Assembly (NCBI GenBank): GCA_036338025.1
Contig: JAYZDB010000192.1
Span: 1 to 6,913 of the forward strand
Direction: 5' to 3'
Source: JAYZDB01 sp036338025
GTDB lineage: Bacteria; Planctomycetota; UBA1135; UBA2386
DNA length: 6,913 nucleotides
Part shown: in pieces, positions 1 to 6,184 of the stretch
Layout: every line of letters starts with the position of its first letter
Numbering within the stretch: the stretch's first letter is position 1
The notes under the pieces: model-generated
Databases searched by the model: none
What the model saw: the letters and a program-made list of their open reading frames with translations, nothing else
What the model was told of the DNA's origin: nothing
Translations under genes and position numbers: made by a program

Positions 1-621
1 ATTGCTCTGCCCGTAGGCAAGGGCCAGGTCGTCCTTGTCCTCAACAGGGAACGACTCGCGCAGCGAACTGAAAGGCAGGTAGGTTCGCGACCTCACCCGG
101 TTGGCCAGGTGTTCCTCCTGGATGTCAAGATACAAGCCGCCAGCCAGGACTTGCGCCAGGCCCTCGTGTACCCAGCGCGGCACGTGGATGCCATTCTTGC
201 CTACGTGCTGATCGAGCAGGATGTGGACCAGTTCATGATCCACCGTAGTGCGCAGATCATTGGGCGGGTCGATCCTGATCTCGTGCAGTACCAGATGGAT
301 CTCGTCGCGCTGCAACAAGGCAAACCCCGGCACCCCTGGCTGCAGGTTTCTGAGTTGCGCCTCACGCACACTGCTGGCATCCGAGTGAAGGACGAAAGTA
401 ATCGGGCGTGCTGGGGTCCCGGGAAACCACTTCTTCAGCCGCTGGACTCCCTTGATCGCCAGAGACTTGACCGTAGCCAGCTTCTGTTTGCCAACGCCGT
501 CGTCAGCAGCAACGGATCGGATCTGCTGCGCCGGGCCCTGGGTGGCGAGCGACTTCAAGGGCAGGGGCGCCAGTGAAGCAACGAATACCGACAGGACGAG
601 AGTTCGGGAAGACCGCGACAT
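1..621 (-). CDS. Exported zinc metallopeptidase, peptidase MA-like (gluzincin), C-terminus outside window
   Basis: Translating the minus strand from the ATG at 621-619 gives 207 codons with no stop before the window edge, so the gene is 3'-truncated. Residues 1 to about 26 form a Sec signal peptide (hydrophobic LVLSVFVASLAPL, likely cleavage after SLA). The catalytic motif HELVH is at residues 129-133 (223-237). The third zinc ligand is probably Glu153 in PRWVHEGLAQ, 20 residues after the second His. HExxH followed by W(x)HEGLA and then LAYGQS is the arrangement of the peptidase MA-like gluzincins, so a periplasmic zinc-dependent peptidase is expected; its substrate is unknown. A weak ribosome site AGGG (628-631) lies 6 bases before the ATG. 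It lies 166 bp downstream of the PIG-L gene on the same strand and may be the last gene of that operon. Family assignment rests on motifs, not a search. Confidence 0.85.
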   Translation of the reverse strand, partial: MSRSSRTLVLSVFVASLAPLPLKSLATQGPAQQIRSVAADDGVGKQKLATVKSLAIKGVQRLKKWFPGTPARPITFVLHSDASSVREAQLRNLQPGVPGFALLQRDEIHLVLHEIRIDPPNDLRTTVDHELVHILLDQHVGKNGIHVPRWVHEGLAQVLAGGLYLDIQEEHLANRVRSRTYLPFSSLRESFPVEDKDDLALAYGQSN

Positions 622-787
622 CGTGCGCCCTGGATAACGCTTTGCCCAAACCTTGGAAAGCTGCATCAGGATTCTGCCTCGCGCCTGCGATGATCAGCGA
701 CGGTCCGTTGGCGGCCGCTGCACCAACTTCACGCTCAACGAACGATCGGGCGCGGATTGTAAACCCGTCAAGGGCTCAGAAAATCTG
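622..787. other. Intergenic gap between PIG-L deacetylase and metallopeptidase genes
   Basis: No gene is supported here. On the minus strand, just after the PIG-L stop, AGCCC and GGGTT (762-776) could form a 5-bp stem with one G-T pair, followed by only a few T residues. As a factor-independent terminator this is weak. No well-spaced -35/-10 pair was found before the metallopeptidase, which fits read-through from the upstream genes but does not prove it. Confidence 0.4.
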
Positions 788-3253
788 CTAGCGCCCCGCC
801 CTGGCCTGGGGCGAAATCAGGTTTGCGAACAGCCGGCATGCACCGGCGTGTCGGTTCTTGAGTTGACGGTAGAGAGACAAGGCGCAGTAGATGTAGTCGC
901 CCTTGCCGTACTTCGCGTAGAGCATCGCGCCGCGCTCTTGCTCTTCGCCTTCGTCGCGCATCTCGAGCAACTCTTCATACTTCTGGTCATAGGTCTCCGG
1001 AAAGTACAGCCCGCGTTCCTGTGCCCAGCCATCCCAGTCCTCGCGACGGATTACATTCGGGTAGTTAAACAGCGGGTGTTCAGGGTTCAGCAAGCGCACT
1101 GCGGCGTCCTCTCGAGTCACGCGCCCTCGACCAATCTGGAGCGGGTACGGCGCACCTCGGAATGAAGCATCGTCCAGGTTGAACTCCTTGTCCTTGTGGT
1201 AGAAGACCACCATTCGCCCGCCCTGCTCGACGAAGTCGAGCAGTCGCGCGAACCCCCGGCGGAAATTCTCGTCACGAAGGGCGCGGATATCGACAACGAT
1301 GGTGTGGAACCGCTGGTTGTCCAGGATCGGGATCGGCTGTCCGGCTTCGAACTTCTCGATTCCCGACTGGCCTAACAGTGCTTGCAGGACCTCGTAGGTC
1401 GTCGTGTCCACTCCCGGGAGGAGCCCTACCTTGAGGTCTCTTGGGACGGCGACATCAACCTTGTGCACACGCACCCGGCTACGGTAGCCCCCCACCGTCA
1501 CATGCATCACGCTGACTCCGGGGCGGACACCTGGCGCACTAAGCGTGAAGGTAAACTCACGAAACCGTTCCTTGGCCGCCATCGAAACCGGACGCACGTT
1601 CTTGCCAACCGTCATCCCCGCCGGTGGGTTCACGCGCACCTTCAGGCCCACCTCCTGCAGGTTCTTGCGTTCCACGCCGACAATGAACCGCAGTTCCTCA
1701 GAGTCCCTGGGAAGCAGCAGGGTGTGCGGCGTCACCGTTACCTTGATCGCTGGCTGTAGTTCGGTCTCGACTGTCTGTTCGATCGAAAGCGGTTGCCCGC
1801 CCACCGTCATCTGCAGTCGAACCCGCAGGGGATCCTCATAGGTGTCCCGGGAAAACAAGGTCCTGAGGTCGCGCTCGGATAGATCCGGCGGACAGTAGAG
1901 AACATTGAGCGCCAGGGAGGTGTGCGGATCGAGGGTCTTCTTGTCTTTGCCTGGACCGACCAGCTGCAACGTACCGCCTCCGACCGCCGCGACTTCGATG
2001 TCCGTGATCGGGTGGTCGCCCTCGTTGCGAACCCAGATGTCCAGAGGCATATCGTCACCGGGTGCGGCCTCCCCCTCTGGCTTGGGGATGAACACCTGCA
2101 CGCCCGCGCTCTGCAACACAATCCGCTGCAGTGCCTCCTGTCGTCGTGCAAGCCGGCGTTCCAACTCCGACCCTGCGGCGGGTTTGATCGCTCGCAGCTT
2201 TTCGAGCAGCTTGATCGCGTGGCCGGCCAAGGCCGGCCGGGAAGTCAGGTGCTTCTCCAAGGCAGGGAACTCCACGTCGCGCATCGACCGGACCGAGACG
2301 ACGGGCACCGTCCCCACCATCGCACGAAACAGGTCGGGCAAGCCCCCGGTCAAGGAGGGCTCGGCCGGCCGGTCCCAAACGCGCAGCGGCTTGAGATCGA
2401 GAATCGGCTGGAACAACTGTTCCATCGCTTGCAGTGGTGCCGGGCTGCGGTGCTCGGAAAGCGCCCGGTACGCCAACTGCCGGTAGGTTCCACCGCGACT
2501 GTGGTCCCAGCCGTCCATGCCGAGGCTGAGGATGTTCGGGTCATCGGCTTCCGATCCGATCGCGGTACGAAATACCCTCGGTACTTCGTACGGCGCCATT
2601 CCCTTGGTCTCGTACTCGGTGTCGGCTGCCAATCGGATCGCCTTTGGCAACACCTGCAAGAGCGCGAGGTCGTGACCGTGACGCTCCTCGGGATGGTGAG
2701 TCGTCAACAACACATCAGGCTTGATGCTCCGGATCATCCGCGCGAAGTCGCGGACCGTGGATTCTTCGCGCCACTGTTCCAGGGTCTCTTCGGCGGAGCG
2801 GCTAAAGCCATTGTCGGGCCGATTGAGGTAGTAGATCTTGGCGCCGAAGTGCCGGGCCCCGCGCTCGGCCTCGAGCGTCCGAATCCTGCCGAGTGCGTCG
2901 CCGGTTTCTGGTCCAGCGCTGTTCTGCCCACCCCGTCCCCGGGTGAACAGGAGTACCGCCACCTGACAGCCCATCTTGAACCGGAGATAGGTCGCCGGCA
3001 GGACATACCGGTCGTCAGGATGCGAGGCGACCAACAAGATCAGGGTGTCGGACGAAGCATCCTTGACCGCTTGTTGTAGCGCGACGAGACCGGCAGCGCG
3101 CAAGCGCTGCGGTTCGAGTGGCTGCTGGGATGTGGTCGCCTGGCAAACAAGCGTCAGTCCCAGAATGGCTAACGCCCCGCGTCGCCAGCAGCGACACAGA
3201 GCATTGTCAGCTTGGACTCCCAGAAGAGTGGATCGGGGAGCAATCTCTGCCAT
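788..3253 (-). CDS. Exported multidomain PIG-L/LmbE-family zinc deacetylase
   Basis: This 821-residue protein starts at the ATG 3253-3251; no other ATG, GTG or TTG occurs in frame before the signal peptide. A long n-region containing Arg24-Arg25 precedes a hydrophobic stretch at 26-36, with likely cleavage near Ala39; Tat export is possible. Residues 72 to about 290 are the PIG-L/LmbE fold: HPDD at 78-81, then TRGRGGQNSAGPE followed by LGRIRTLEAE, and HHPEERHGHD at 186-195. The family removes acetyl groups from N-acetylglucosamine-type sugars with a His/Asp/His zinc site. Residues about 385-600 look like beta-sandwich modules related to NEW3-type domains. Residues about 605-815 resemble a ThuA/GATase-like domain (TIVVDIRALRD, then LLDFVEQGGRMVVFYHKD). 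The end, through GACRLFANLIS, matches my memory of long bacterial PIG-L proteins of about 800 residues. Oddities are HPDDR where HPDDE is usual and GHD where GHH is common. The natural substrate is unknown. It is tightly coupled to the upstream gene (3-base gap). Confidence 0.92.
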   Translation of the reverse strand: MAEIAPRSTLLGVQADNALCRCWRRGALAILGLTLVCQATTSQQPLEPQRLRAAGLVALQQAVKDASSDTLILLVASHPDDRYVLPATYLRFKMGCQVAVLLFTRGRGGQNSAGPETGDALGRIRTLEAERGARHFGAKIYYLNRPDNGFSRSAEETLEQWREESTVRDFARMIRSIKPDVLLTTHHPEERHGHDLALLQVLPKAIRLAADTEYETKGMAPYEVPRVFRTAIGSEADDPNILSLGMDGWDHSRGGTYRQLAYRALSEHRSPAPLQAMEQLFQPILDLKPLRVWDRPAEPSLTGGLPDLFRAMVGTVPVVSVRSMRDVEFPALEKHLTSRPALAGHAIKLLEKLRAIKPAAGSELERRLARRQEALQRIVLQSAGVQVFIPKPEGEAAPGDDMPLDIWVRNEGDHPITDIEVAAVGGGTLQLVGPGKDKKTLDPHTSLALNVLYCPPDLSERDLRTLFSRDTYEDPLRVRLQMTVGGQPLSIEQTVETELQPAIKVTVTPHTLLLPRDSEELRFIVGVERKNLQEVGLKVRVNPPAGMTVGKNVRPVSMAAKERFREFTFTLSAPGVRPGVSVMHVTVGGYRSRVRVHKVDVAVPRDLKVGLLPGVDTTTYEVLQALLGQSGIEKFEAGQPIPILDNQRFHTIVVDIRALRDENFRRGFARLLDFVEQGGRMVVFYHKDKEFNLDDASFRGAPYPLQIGRGRVTREDAAVRLLNPEHPLFNYPNVIRREDWDGWAQERGLYFPETYDQKYEELLEMRDEGEEQERGAMLYAKYGKGDYIYCALSLYRQLKNRHAGACRLFANLISPQARAGR

Positions 3254-3256
3254 GAA

Positions 3257-5254
3257 CTAGTTCTTCTTCTTGCCCTTGTCTGGGGGCGGGCGGTCCTTCT
3301 TGGCCTCACCTGGGGGCGACGCCTCGTCGATAGGGACCGGGACTGCGAAAGCTGGAGCCCCGGCCATCACACCCTCCCTGGCCCACGCGGCATAAAACGT
3401 TGCGCCGGCAACTCCCAGGGCGAAGGCGCCGATCGTGAGCTCCGGACCGATCGGGCTCACGACGGTTGCGACGTAACCATCCTTGGTGGTTGTCGACCAG
3501 GACATGGAGCTGAACAGGTGTTGACTCAGTGACTCTGCTTCGGGCAGCAAGGTCATGTCAAACGGAACGTCGTCATCGCTTACCAGCAGCGCAAGCGCCG
3601 AAGTGCCCGCAGAGTACATGCTCTCGAAGGTGACTTTCCAGTCCGTCCAGGCGAACGAACTCACGTTCTGCTGTTGGAGATTCGCCAGGTAGCCGGCGAA
3701 GTCCTTGTTGCTGCGAATATCCGTAGCGGGATCGCTGGGCTGGCCCATCCGCTTGATGGTGCGGCGCACATCACCGGTCGACAGGGCGAGAACCATGTAG
3801 CCGTCCTTGAACGCAAAGCAGGGTTGCAGCATCGCAAGAGCTGCGGTGGCCTCTTCGGGAATCGAATCCGGATCGAGTTCGAGGCGCCAGGTCTTGACCC
3901 CGCGCCGCTCACTGACCGGGAAGTCGATCATGCCACCCGTCATGGTGGCGAGCTTCGTCAGCGTGCCCAGGAGGCGTTCCTGATCACGTACCTTCAGGAG
4001 CATCGCACCCTCCGGCGCGGACATGAGGCTGCTGACCCCCATCGACCAGTTGACCATCTGCCCACCGAAGACGCTGAACAGATCGTCCTTGAGCGAAATC
4101 CCTGCCATCTCCTCCTGCTCAGCGAGCTGCGCCAGCAGCGCCTCTGCCATGTCGGGATTGTAGGCCTTGAGGGCTCCGATCAGACCGTCGTATAGCCCCT
4201 CGAGATCCAGCATGCTGGTCGAGACCGACGCGACGTCCTTCGGCACCCACTGCAGGAACGCCAGGTCTGCCGCCTTGTTGCCACCGGCCAGGAAGCCCCG
4301 CCGCCCCTCCTCGGGAGCCAGGGTGAAGCTACGCATGACGGACTTGTTGCCCTCGTACTTGCTGGTGAAGCCGGTAGCACGGATGGACCGTGCCCCGAGT
4401 GCGGTCAACGCACGGGCGATGCCCGCGACCTGCAATTCCTGCGGCCACTCCGGCAGATTGGTCTCGAGCATCTCGAGCATCTTCATGGTGAGGTTCATGT
4501 AGCCGTCGAAGTGTACGTAGCCCTCGATCTCGGCCCCCGCCGTGCCGAGGTGCTTGGCGGTCGCCATGTAATCGGCGCTGCCTGGCAGAATGCTCTTCTG
4601 ACCAACGACCGCGGCGACCGCAGCCTTAACCTCGTCGGTAATGGTACCAAAGATCACCGCGTTGCCCACGAAGGCCAGGTTGAGCGACATGCCGGCGGCT
4701 CCAGGCAGGTGGACGGTGGTCAACTCGACATCGCCCTCGAGCTTGGTCGAGGTCTTCGTCACCTTGGCCGGAGCATCGGCCATCAGCGCAACCAGGCCGA
4801 AGTCGACCAGCCTGCGGACGGTCCCGACATTCGCGCCAAAGTCCGCATGCAACAGGACTCCAACCTTCGGCAGTGGCCCAGCGGGGCCAACAGTCAGTTC
4901 GAAGCTCGTCATCGCGGCGGTGAAATTGTGGATGCGCATCTTCAGCAGGTCATCCGGCGTCACCGGGACCTGCTGGGCTTCGAGCATTTCGCCCAGCATT
5001 CCGAGGCCTTGCTTCCACTGCGCCTCTGCCATCACCATGGCGTCCTTGACGAAGTCCTGAACCTCCTCCTCACGCCACATCTGGGCCAAGGCAGTGTTCT
5101 GGAATTCGCTAGCGCTGGTGCTCAGGTCCGGCGCCGAAACGAACATCAGTGTGTCGGCGGGCAAGGCATGCTTGAACGGCTTGCCTTGGGCGGAAAGAGG
5201 TGCGATCAGGGCTACGCCCACGAACAGGCTGGCGGTCAATCGGATCAAAGACAT
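3257..5254 (-). CDS. Exported membrane-anchored protein of unknown function, DUF3352-like
   Basis: The protein has 665 residues from the ATG at 5254-5252. A TTG one codon upstream (5257) is also open, but AGGAG (5261-5265) is 6 bases from the ATG and only 3 from the TTG, so the ATG is chosen. Residues 1-22 are a Sec signal peptide (cleavage likely PLSA/QG). The mature part begins LPADTLMFVSAPDLSTSASEF and runs to about 600 as a large exported region with no catalytic motif I recognise. A hydrophobic segment at 602-624 is probably a transmembrane helix, and the tail at 626-665 is Pro/Lys-rich (ends KGKKKN). This suggests a cleaved type I protein with its bulk outside the inner membrane and a basic cytosolic tail. 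The LPADT opening and overall layout recall DUF3352-type proteins of planctomycetes; this is from memory and uncertain. It is first in the minus-strand operon with the PIG-L deacetylase, so a role around that enzyme or the envelope is a guess. Confidence 0.88.
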   Translation of the reverse strand: MSLIRLTASLFVGVALIAPLSAQGKPFKHALPADTLMFVSAPDLSTSASEFQNTALAQMWREEEVQDFVKDAMVMAEAQWKQGLGMLGEMLEAQQVPVTPDDLLKMRIHNFTAAMTSFELTVGPAGPLPKVGVLLHADFGANVGTVRRLVDFGLVALMADAPAKVTKTSTKLEGDVELTTVHLPGAAGMSLNLAFVGNAVIFGTITDEVKAAVAAVVGQKSILPGSADYMATAKHLGTAGAEIEGYVHFDGYMNLTMKMLEMLETNLPEWPQELQVAGIARALTALGARSIRATGFTSKYEGNKSVMRSFTLAPEEGRRGFLAGGNKAADLAFLQWVPKDVASVSTSMLDLEGLYDGLIGALKAYNPDMAEALLAQLAEQEEMAGISLKDDLFSVFGGQMVNWSMGVSSLMSAPEGAMLLKVRDQERLLGTLTKLATMTGGMIDFPVSERRGVKTWRLELDPDSIPEEATAALAMLQPCFAFKDGYMVLALSTGDVRRTIKRMGQPSDPATDIRSNKDFAGYLANLQQQNVSSFAWTDWKVTFESMYSAGTSALALLVSDDDVPFDMTLLPEAESLSQHLFSSMSWSTTTKDGYVATVVSPIGPELTIGAFALGVAGATFYAAWAREGVMAGAPAFAVPVPIDEASPPGEAKKDRPPPDKGKKKN
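3263..3273 (-). promoter_or_regulatory. Purine-rich ribosome-binding region of the PIG-L gene, inside the upstream coding end
   Basis: On the minus strand the last codons of the 665-aa gene (AAG GGC AAG AAG AAG AAC TAG) give a purine run about 10-20 bases before the PIG-L ATG. No better Shine-Dalgarno sequence exists, because the two genes are only 3 bases apart. Initiation probably uses this run, re-initiation by the terminating ribosome, or both. Confidence 0.35.
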
Positions 5255-5260
5255 CAACTA

Positions 5261-5265
5261 CTCCT
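5261..5265 (-). promoter_or_regulatory. Shine-Dalgarno AGGAG of the 665-aa gene
   Basis: Minus-strand AGGAG lies 6 bases before the ATG at 5254. It is the clearest ribosome site in the window and decides the start against the adjacent TTG at 5257, which would be only 3 bases away. Confidence 0.7.
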
Positions 5266-5274
5266 GGTGAGTGC

Positions 5275-5294
5275 GCGGCAGGTGAGCTTGCCGC
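5275..5294 (-). promoter_or_regulatory. Leader hairpin just upstream of the AGGAG site
   Basis: On the minus strand GCGGCA and TGCCGC form a perfect 6-bp stem around the 8-base loop AGCTCACC. It ends 9 bases before the Shine-Dalgarno of the 665-aa gene. It could influence translation or mRNA stability, but it may be a chance GC-rich palindrome. Confidence 0.35.
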
Positions 5295-5339
5295 ATCAAT
5301 ACGACGCGATGGGATGGGTATTTGCGCTCTAACGAAACA

Positions 5340-5355
5340 GCCCCGTGTCAGGGGC
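5340..5355 (-). terminator. GC hairpin followed by T-rich bases, weak terminator or attenuator
   Basis: On the minus strand GCCCC-TGACAC-GGGGC is a perfect 5-bp stem followed by TGTTTCGTT. That is the layout of a factor-independent terminator with a short, interrupted T tract. No minus-strand gene lies directly upstream, so if it works it would act as an attenuator in the leader of the 665-aa gene, about 85 bases before its start. Confidence 0.25.
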
Positions 5356-5498
5356 ATTCGTACGCGGCAGCATCTGGTGGACTCGGCGGGAGGCTACCTG
5401 TCGAACAGAACCACGACGAACAGGGAATGGAACCGCTTCAGGGGGCTACAAGCAACCTTCCCCGGCAGGGAAATCCCCCCCGGCCTCAGCCCAGCCCG

Positions 5499-5524
5499 GC
5501 TGGCGGCATTCCCGGATCGCCAGC
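5499..5524. repeat. Inverted repeat GCTGGCG / CGCCAGC
   Basis: A perfect 7-bp stem (5499-5505 with 5518-5524) encloses a 12-base loop. Its right arm overlaps the left arm of a longer-range pairing, CAGCA-CCGGC (about 5521-5530) with GCCGG (5596-5600) and TGCTG (5605-5609). The two structures could therefore not form together in one transcript. Confidence 0.4.
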
Positions 5525-5573
5525 ACCGGCATCCATGGCGGCTTGTGCCACAGCAGGTTCCGGGTCCTCGGTT

Positions 5574-5597
5574 GCGCGGGGCTTCGAAAGCCCGCGC
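5574..5597. repeat. Strong GC hairpin GCGCGGG / CCCGCGC
   Basis: Arms at 5574-5580 and 5591-5597 pair perfectly over 7 bp. Inside them CTT and AAG (5582-5584, 5588-5590) add three pairs around a CGA loop, leaving one bulged G. This is the strongest local palindrome in the window. No T tract follows on either strand, so it is not a standard terminator. The TTCGAAA in its centre recalls a tRNA T-loop, but no tRNA fits around it. Confidence 0.5.
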
Positions 5598-5621
5598 CGG
5601 CTACTGCTGCAGGGGTCTGGC

Positions 5622-5635
5622 GGGAGGCATCTCCC
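5622..5635. repeat. Small hairpin GGGAG-GCAT-CTCCC
   Basis: A perfect 5-bp stem with a 4-base loop lies 24 bases right of the strong hairpin at 5574-5597 and belongs to the same cluster. It has no T tract and its function is unknown. Confidence 0.35.
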
Positions 5636-5672
5636 ACCTGGGCCGTTTGCAGAGCTGCATGATTTCGATTCG

Positions 5673-5701
5673 TTGCCTGGGTGTCAGGCCCTCGCTACAC
5701 T
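5673..5701 (+). promoter_or_regulatory. Probable sigma70-type promoter for the lipoprotein operon
   Basis: TTGCCT (5673-5678) and TACACT (5696-5701) are separated by exactly 17 bases, and each matches the TTGACA/TATAAT consensus at four of six positions. Transcription would start near 5708, about 50 bases before the lipoprotein ATG. The palindrome GCCTG-GGTGT-CAGGC (5675-5689) overlaps the -35 box and the spacer, so a repressor could bind there; that part is speculative. Confidence 0.45.
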
Positions 5702-5756
5702 GCGCCGCTTAGTCGAGGAATCAAGTCACCCCAGGAACCCAAACCAGCAGTCACCC

Positions 5757-6170
5757 ATGAAACAACCCAAACTCGCTCTGTTGGCCATTCTCCCGCTCCT
5801 CTCCGGCTGCCTGATAGAACACACCACAGACGGTGACGGCGTCAGTGCGAACCAGTCTGGCGACATCCCGGTTCCCAGCGGCATGCAGCTGAAGGACAAG
5901 CTGCATGAGAGCAATACCTCGGTAAACGGCGACTACCGTTTCGAGAATCTGGTCTACGAAGGCAAGACCCCCCCAATGGCGGTCTCAGCCTTCCTCCTTG
6001 ACCGGATGCCGCAGCACTCCCATCACCTGGTCAGCAAATCGAAGAAAGATGACGATTGCGAGGTTCTCGTGTTCAAGCGGGGACGCTACACCTCGGAGTG
6101 CACGGTGCGCCGCCTGGAGTTCACCACACTCTTGGAAATCAAGGTCCGCACCGACCTGAAACTCCCCTAG
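5757..6170 (+). CDS. Small lipoprotein of unknown function with IPVPxGM motif
   Basis: The protein has 137 residues from the ATG at 5757. The lipoprotein signal is clear: Lys2/Lys5, hydrophobic LALLAILPLL, and lipobox LSGC with the lipidated Cys at 18. The mature protein has about 120 residues. IPVPSGM (37-43) is followed by GDYRFENLVYEG (58-69), a conserved-looking AVSAFLLDRMP (75-85) and a beta-rich C-terminus (VLVFKRGRYTSECTVRRLEF). Two mature Cys residues, 101 and 115, could form a disulfide. The pattern of a VP-x-G motif, then R..x-Y-x-G, then V..FL...MP recalls small planctomycete lipoproteins, but I cannot name the family. The frame stays open upstream to 5322; the signal peptide and promoter position make 5757 the true start. 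There is no good Shine-Dalgarno near the ATG (AGGAA is 19 bases away). The next gene begins 14 bases after its stop, so the two are probably co-transcribed. Confidence 0.85.
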   Translation: MKQPKLALLAILPLLSGCLIEHTTDGDGVSANQSGDIPVPSGMQLKDKLHESNTSVNGDYRFENLVYEGKTPPMAVSAFLLDRMPQHSHHLVSKSKKDDDCEVLVFKRGRYTSECTVRRLEFTTLLEIKVRTDLKLP

Positions 6171-6184
6171 ACCCCTCCCAGATC

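Larger units (their letters stand above)
5255..5756. other. Divergent intergenic region, about 500 bp, GC-rich with several inverted repeats
   Basis: No convincing gene is present. The frame of the plus-strand lipoprotein stays open back to 5322, but that stretch reads as low-complexity Pro/Gly/Ser/Arg residues, and the lipoprotein signal peptide sets the true start at 5757. The region must carry the control signals for both operons. It contains leader hairpins for the minus-strand operon (5275-5294, 5340-5355), a cluster of competing stems at about 5496-5635, a further palindrome at 5675-5689, and a probable plus-strand promoter (5673-5701). I could not match it to a known riboswitch, tRNA, tmRNA, SRP or RNase P RNA. 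Confidence 0.6.

Noticed and set aside
109..576. Plus-strand open frame of 155 codons at the left edge
   Set aside because: Antisense to the HExxH metallopeptidase, which has a signal peptide and catalytic motifs on the minus strand.
1922..3079. Plus-strand open frame of 385 codons
   Set aside because: It lies wholly antisense to the PIG-L deacetylase, whose motifs fix the coding strand. Its translation shows no recognisable domain; it is a GC-rich shadow.
4511..5332. Plus-strand open frame of 273 codons
   Set aside because: Antisense to the 665-aa exported protein. It is rich in His/Arg/Gln with no domain signature, typical of a shadow frame.
5520..5600. tRNA gene suggested by TTCGAAA within a GC stem
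   Set aside because: No acceptor, D-arm and anticodon arm of the right lengths could be built around it.
5446..5637. Minus-strand open frame of 63 codons in the intergenic region
   Set aside because: No ribosome site or recognisable domain was seen, and it spans the GC-rich hairpin cluster, whose composition favours open frames by chance.
5322..5756. N-terminal extension of the lipoprotein to 282 residues
   Set aside because: The extension is low-complexity, would bury the signal peptide and lipobox in the interior, and would place the probable promoter inside the gene.
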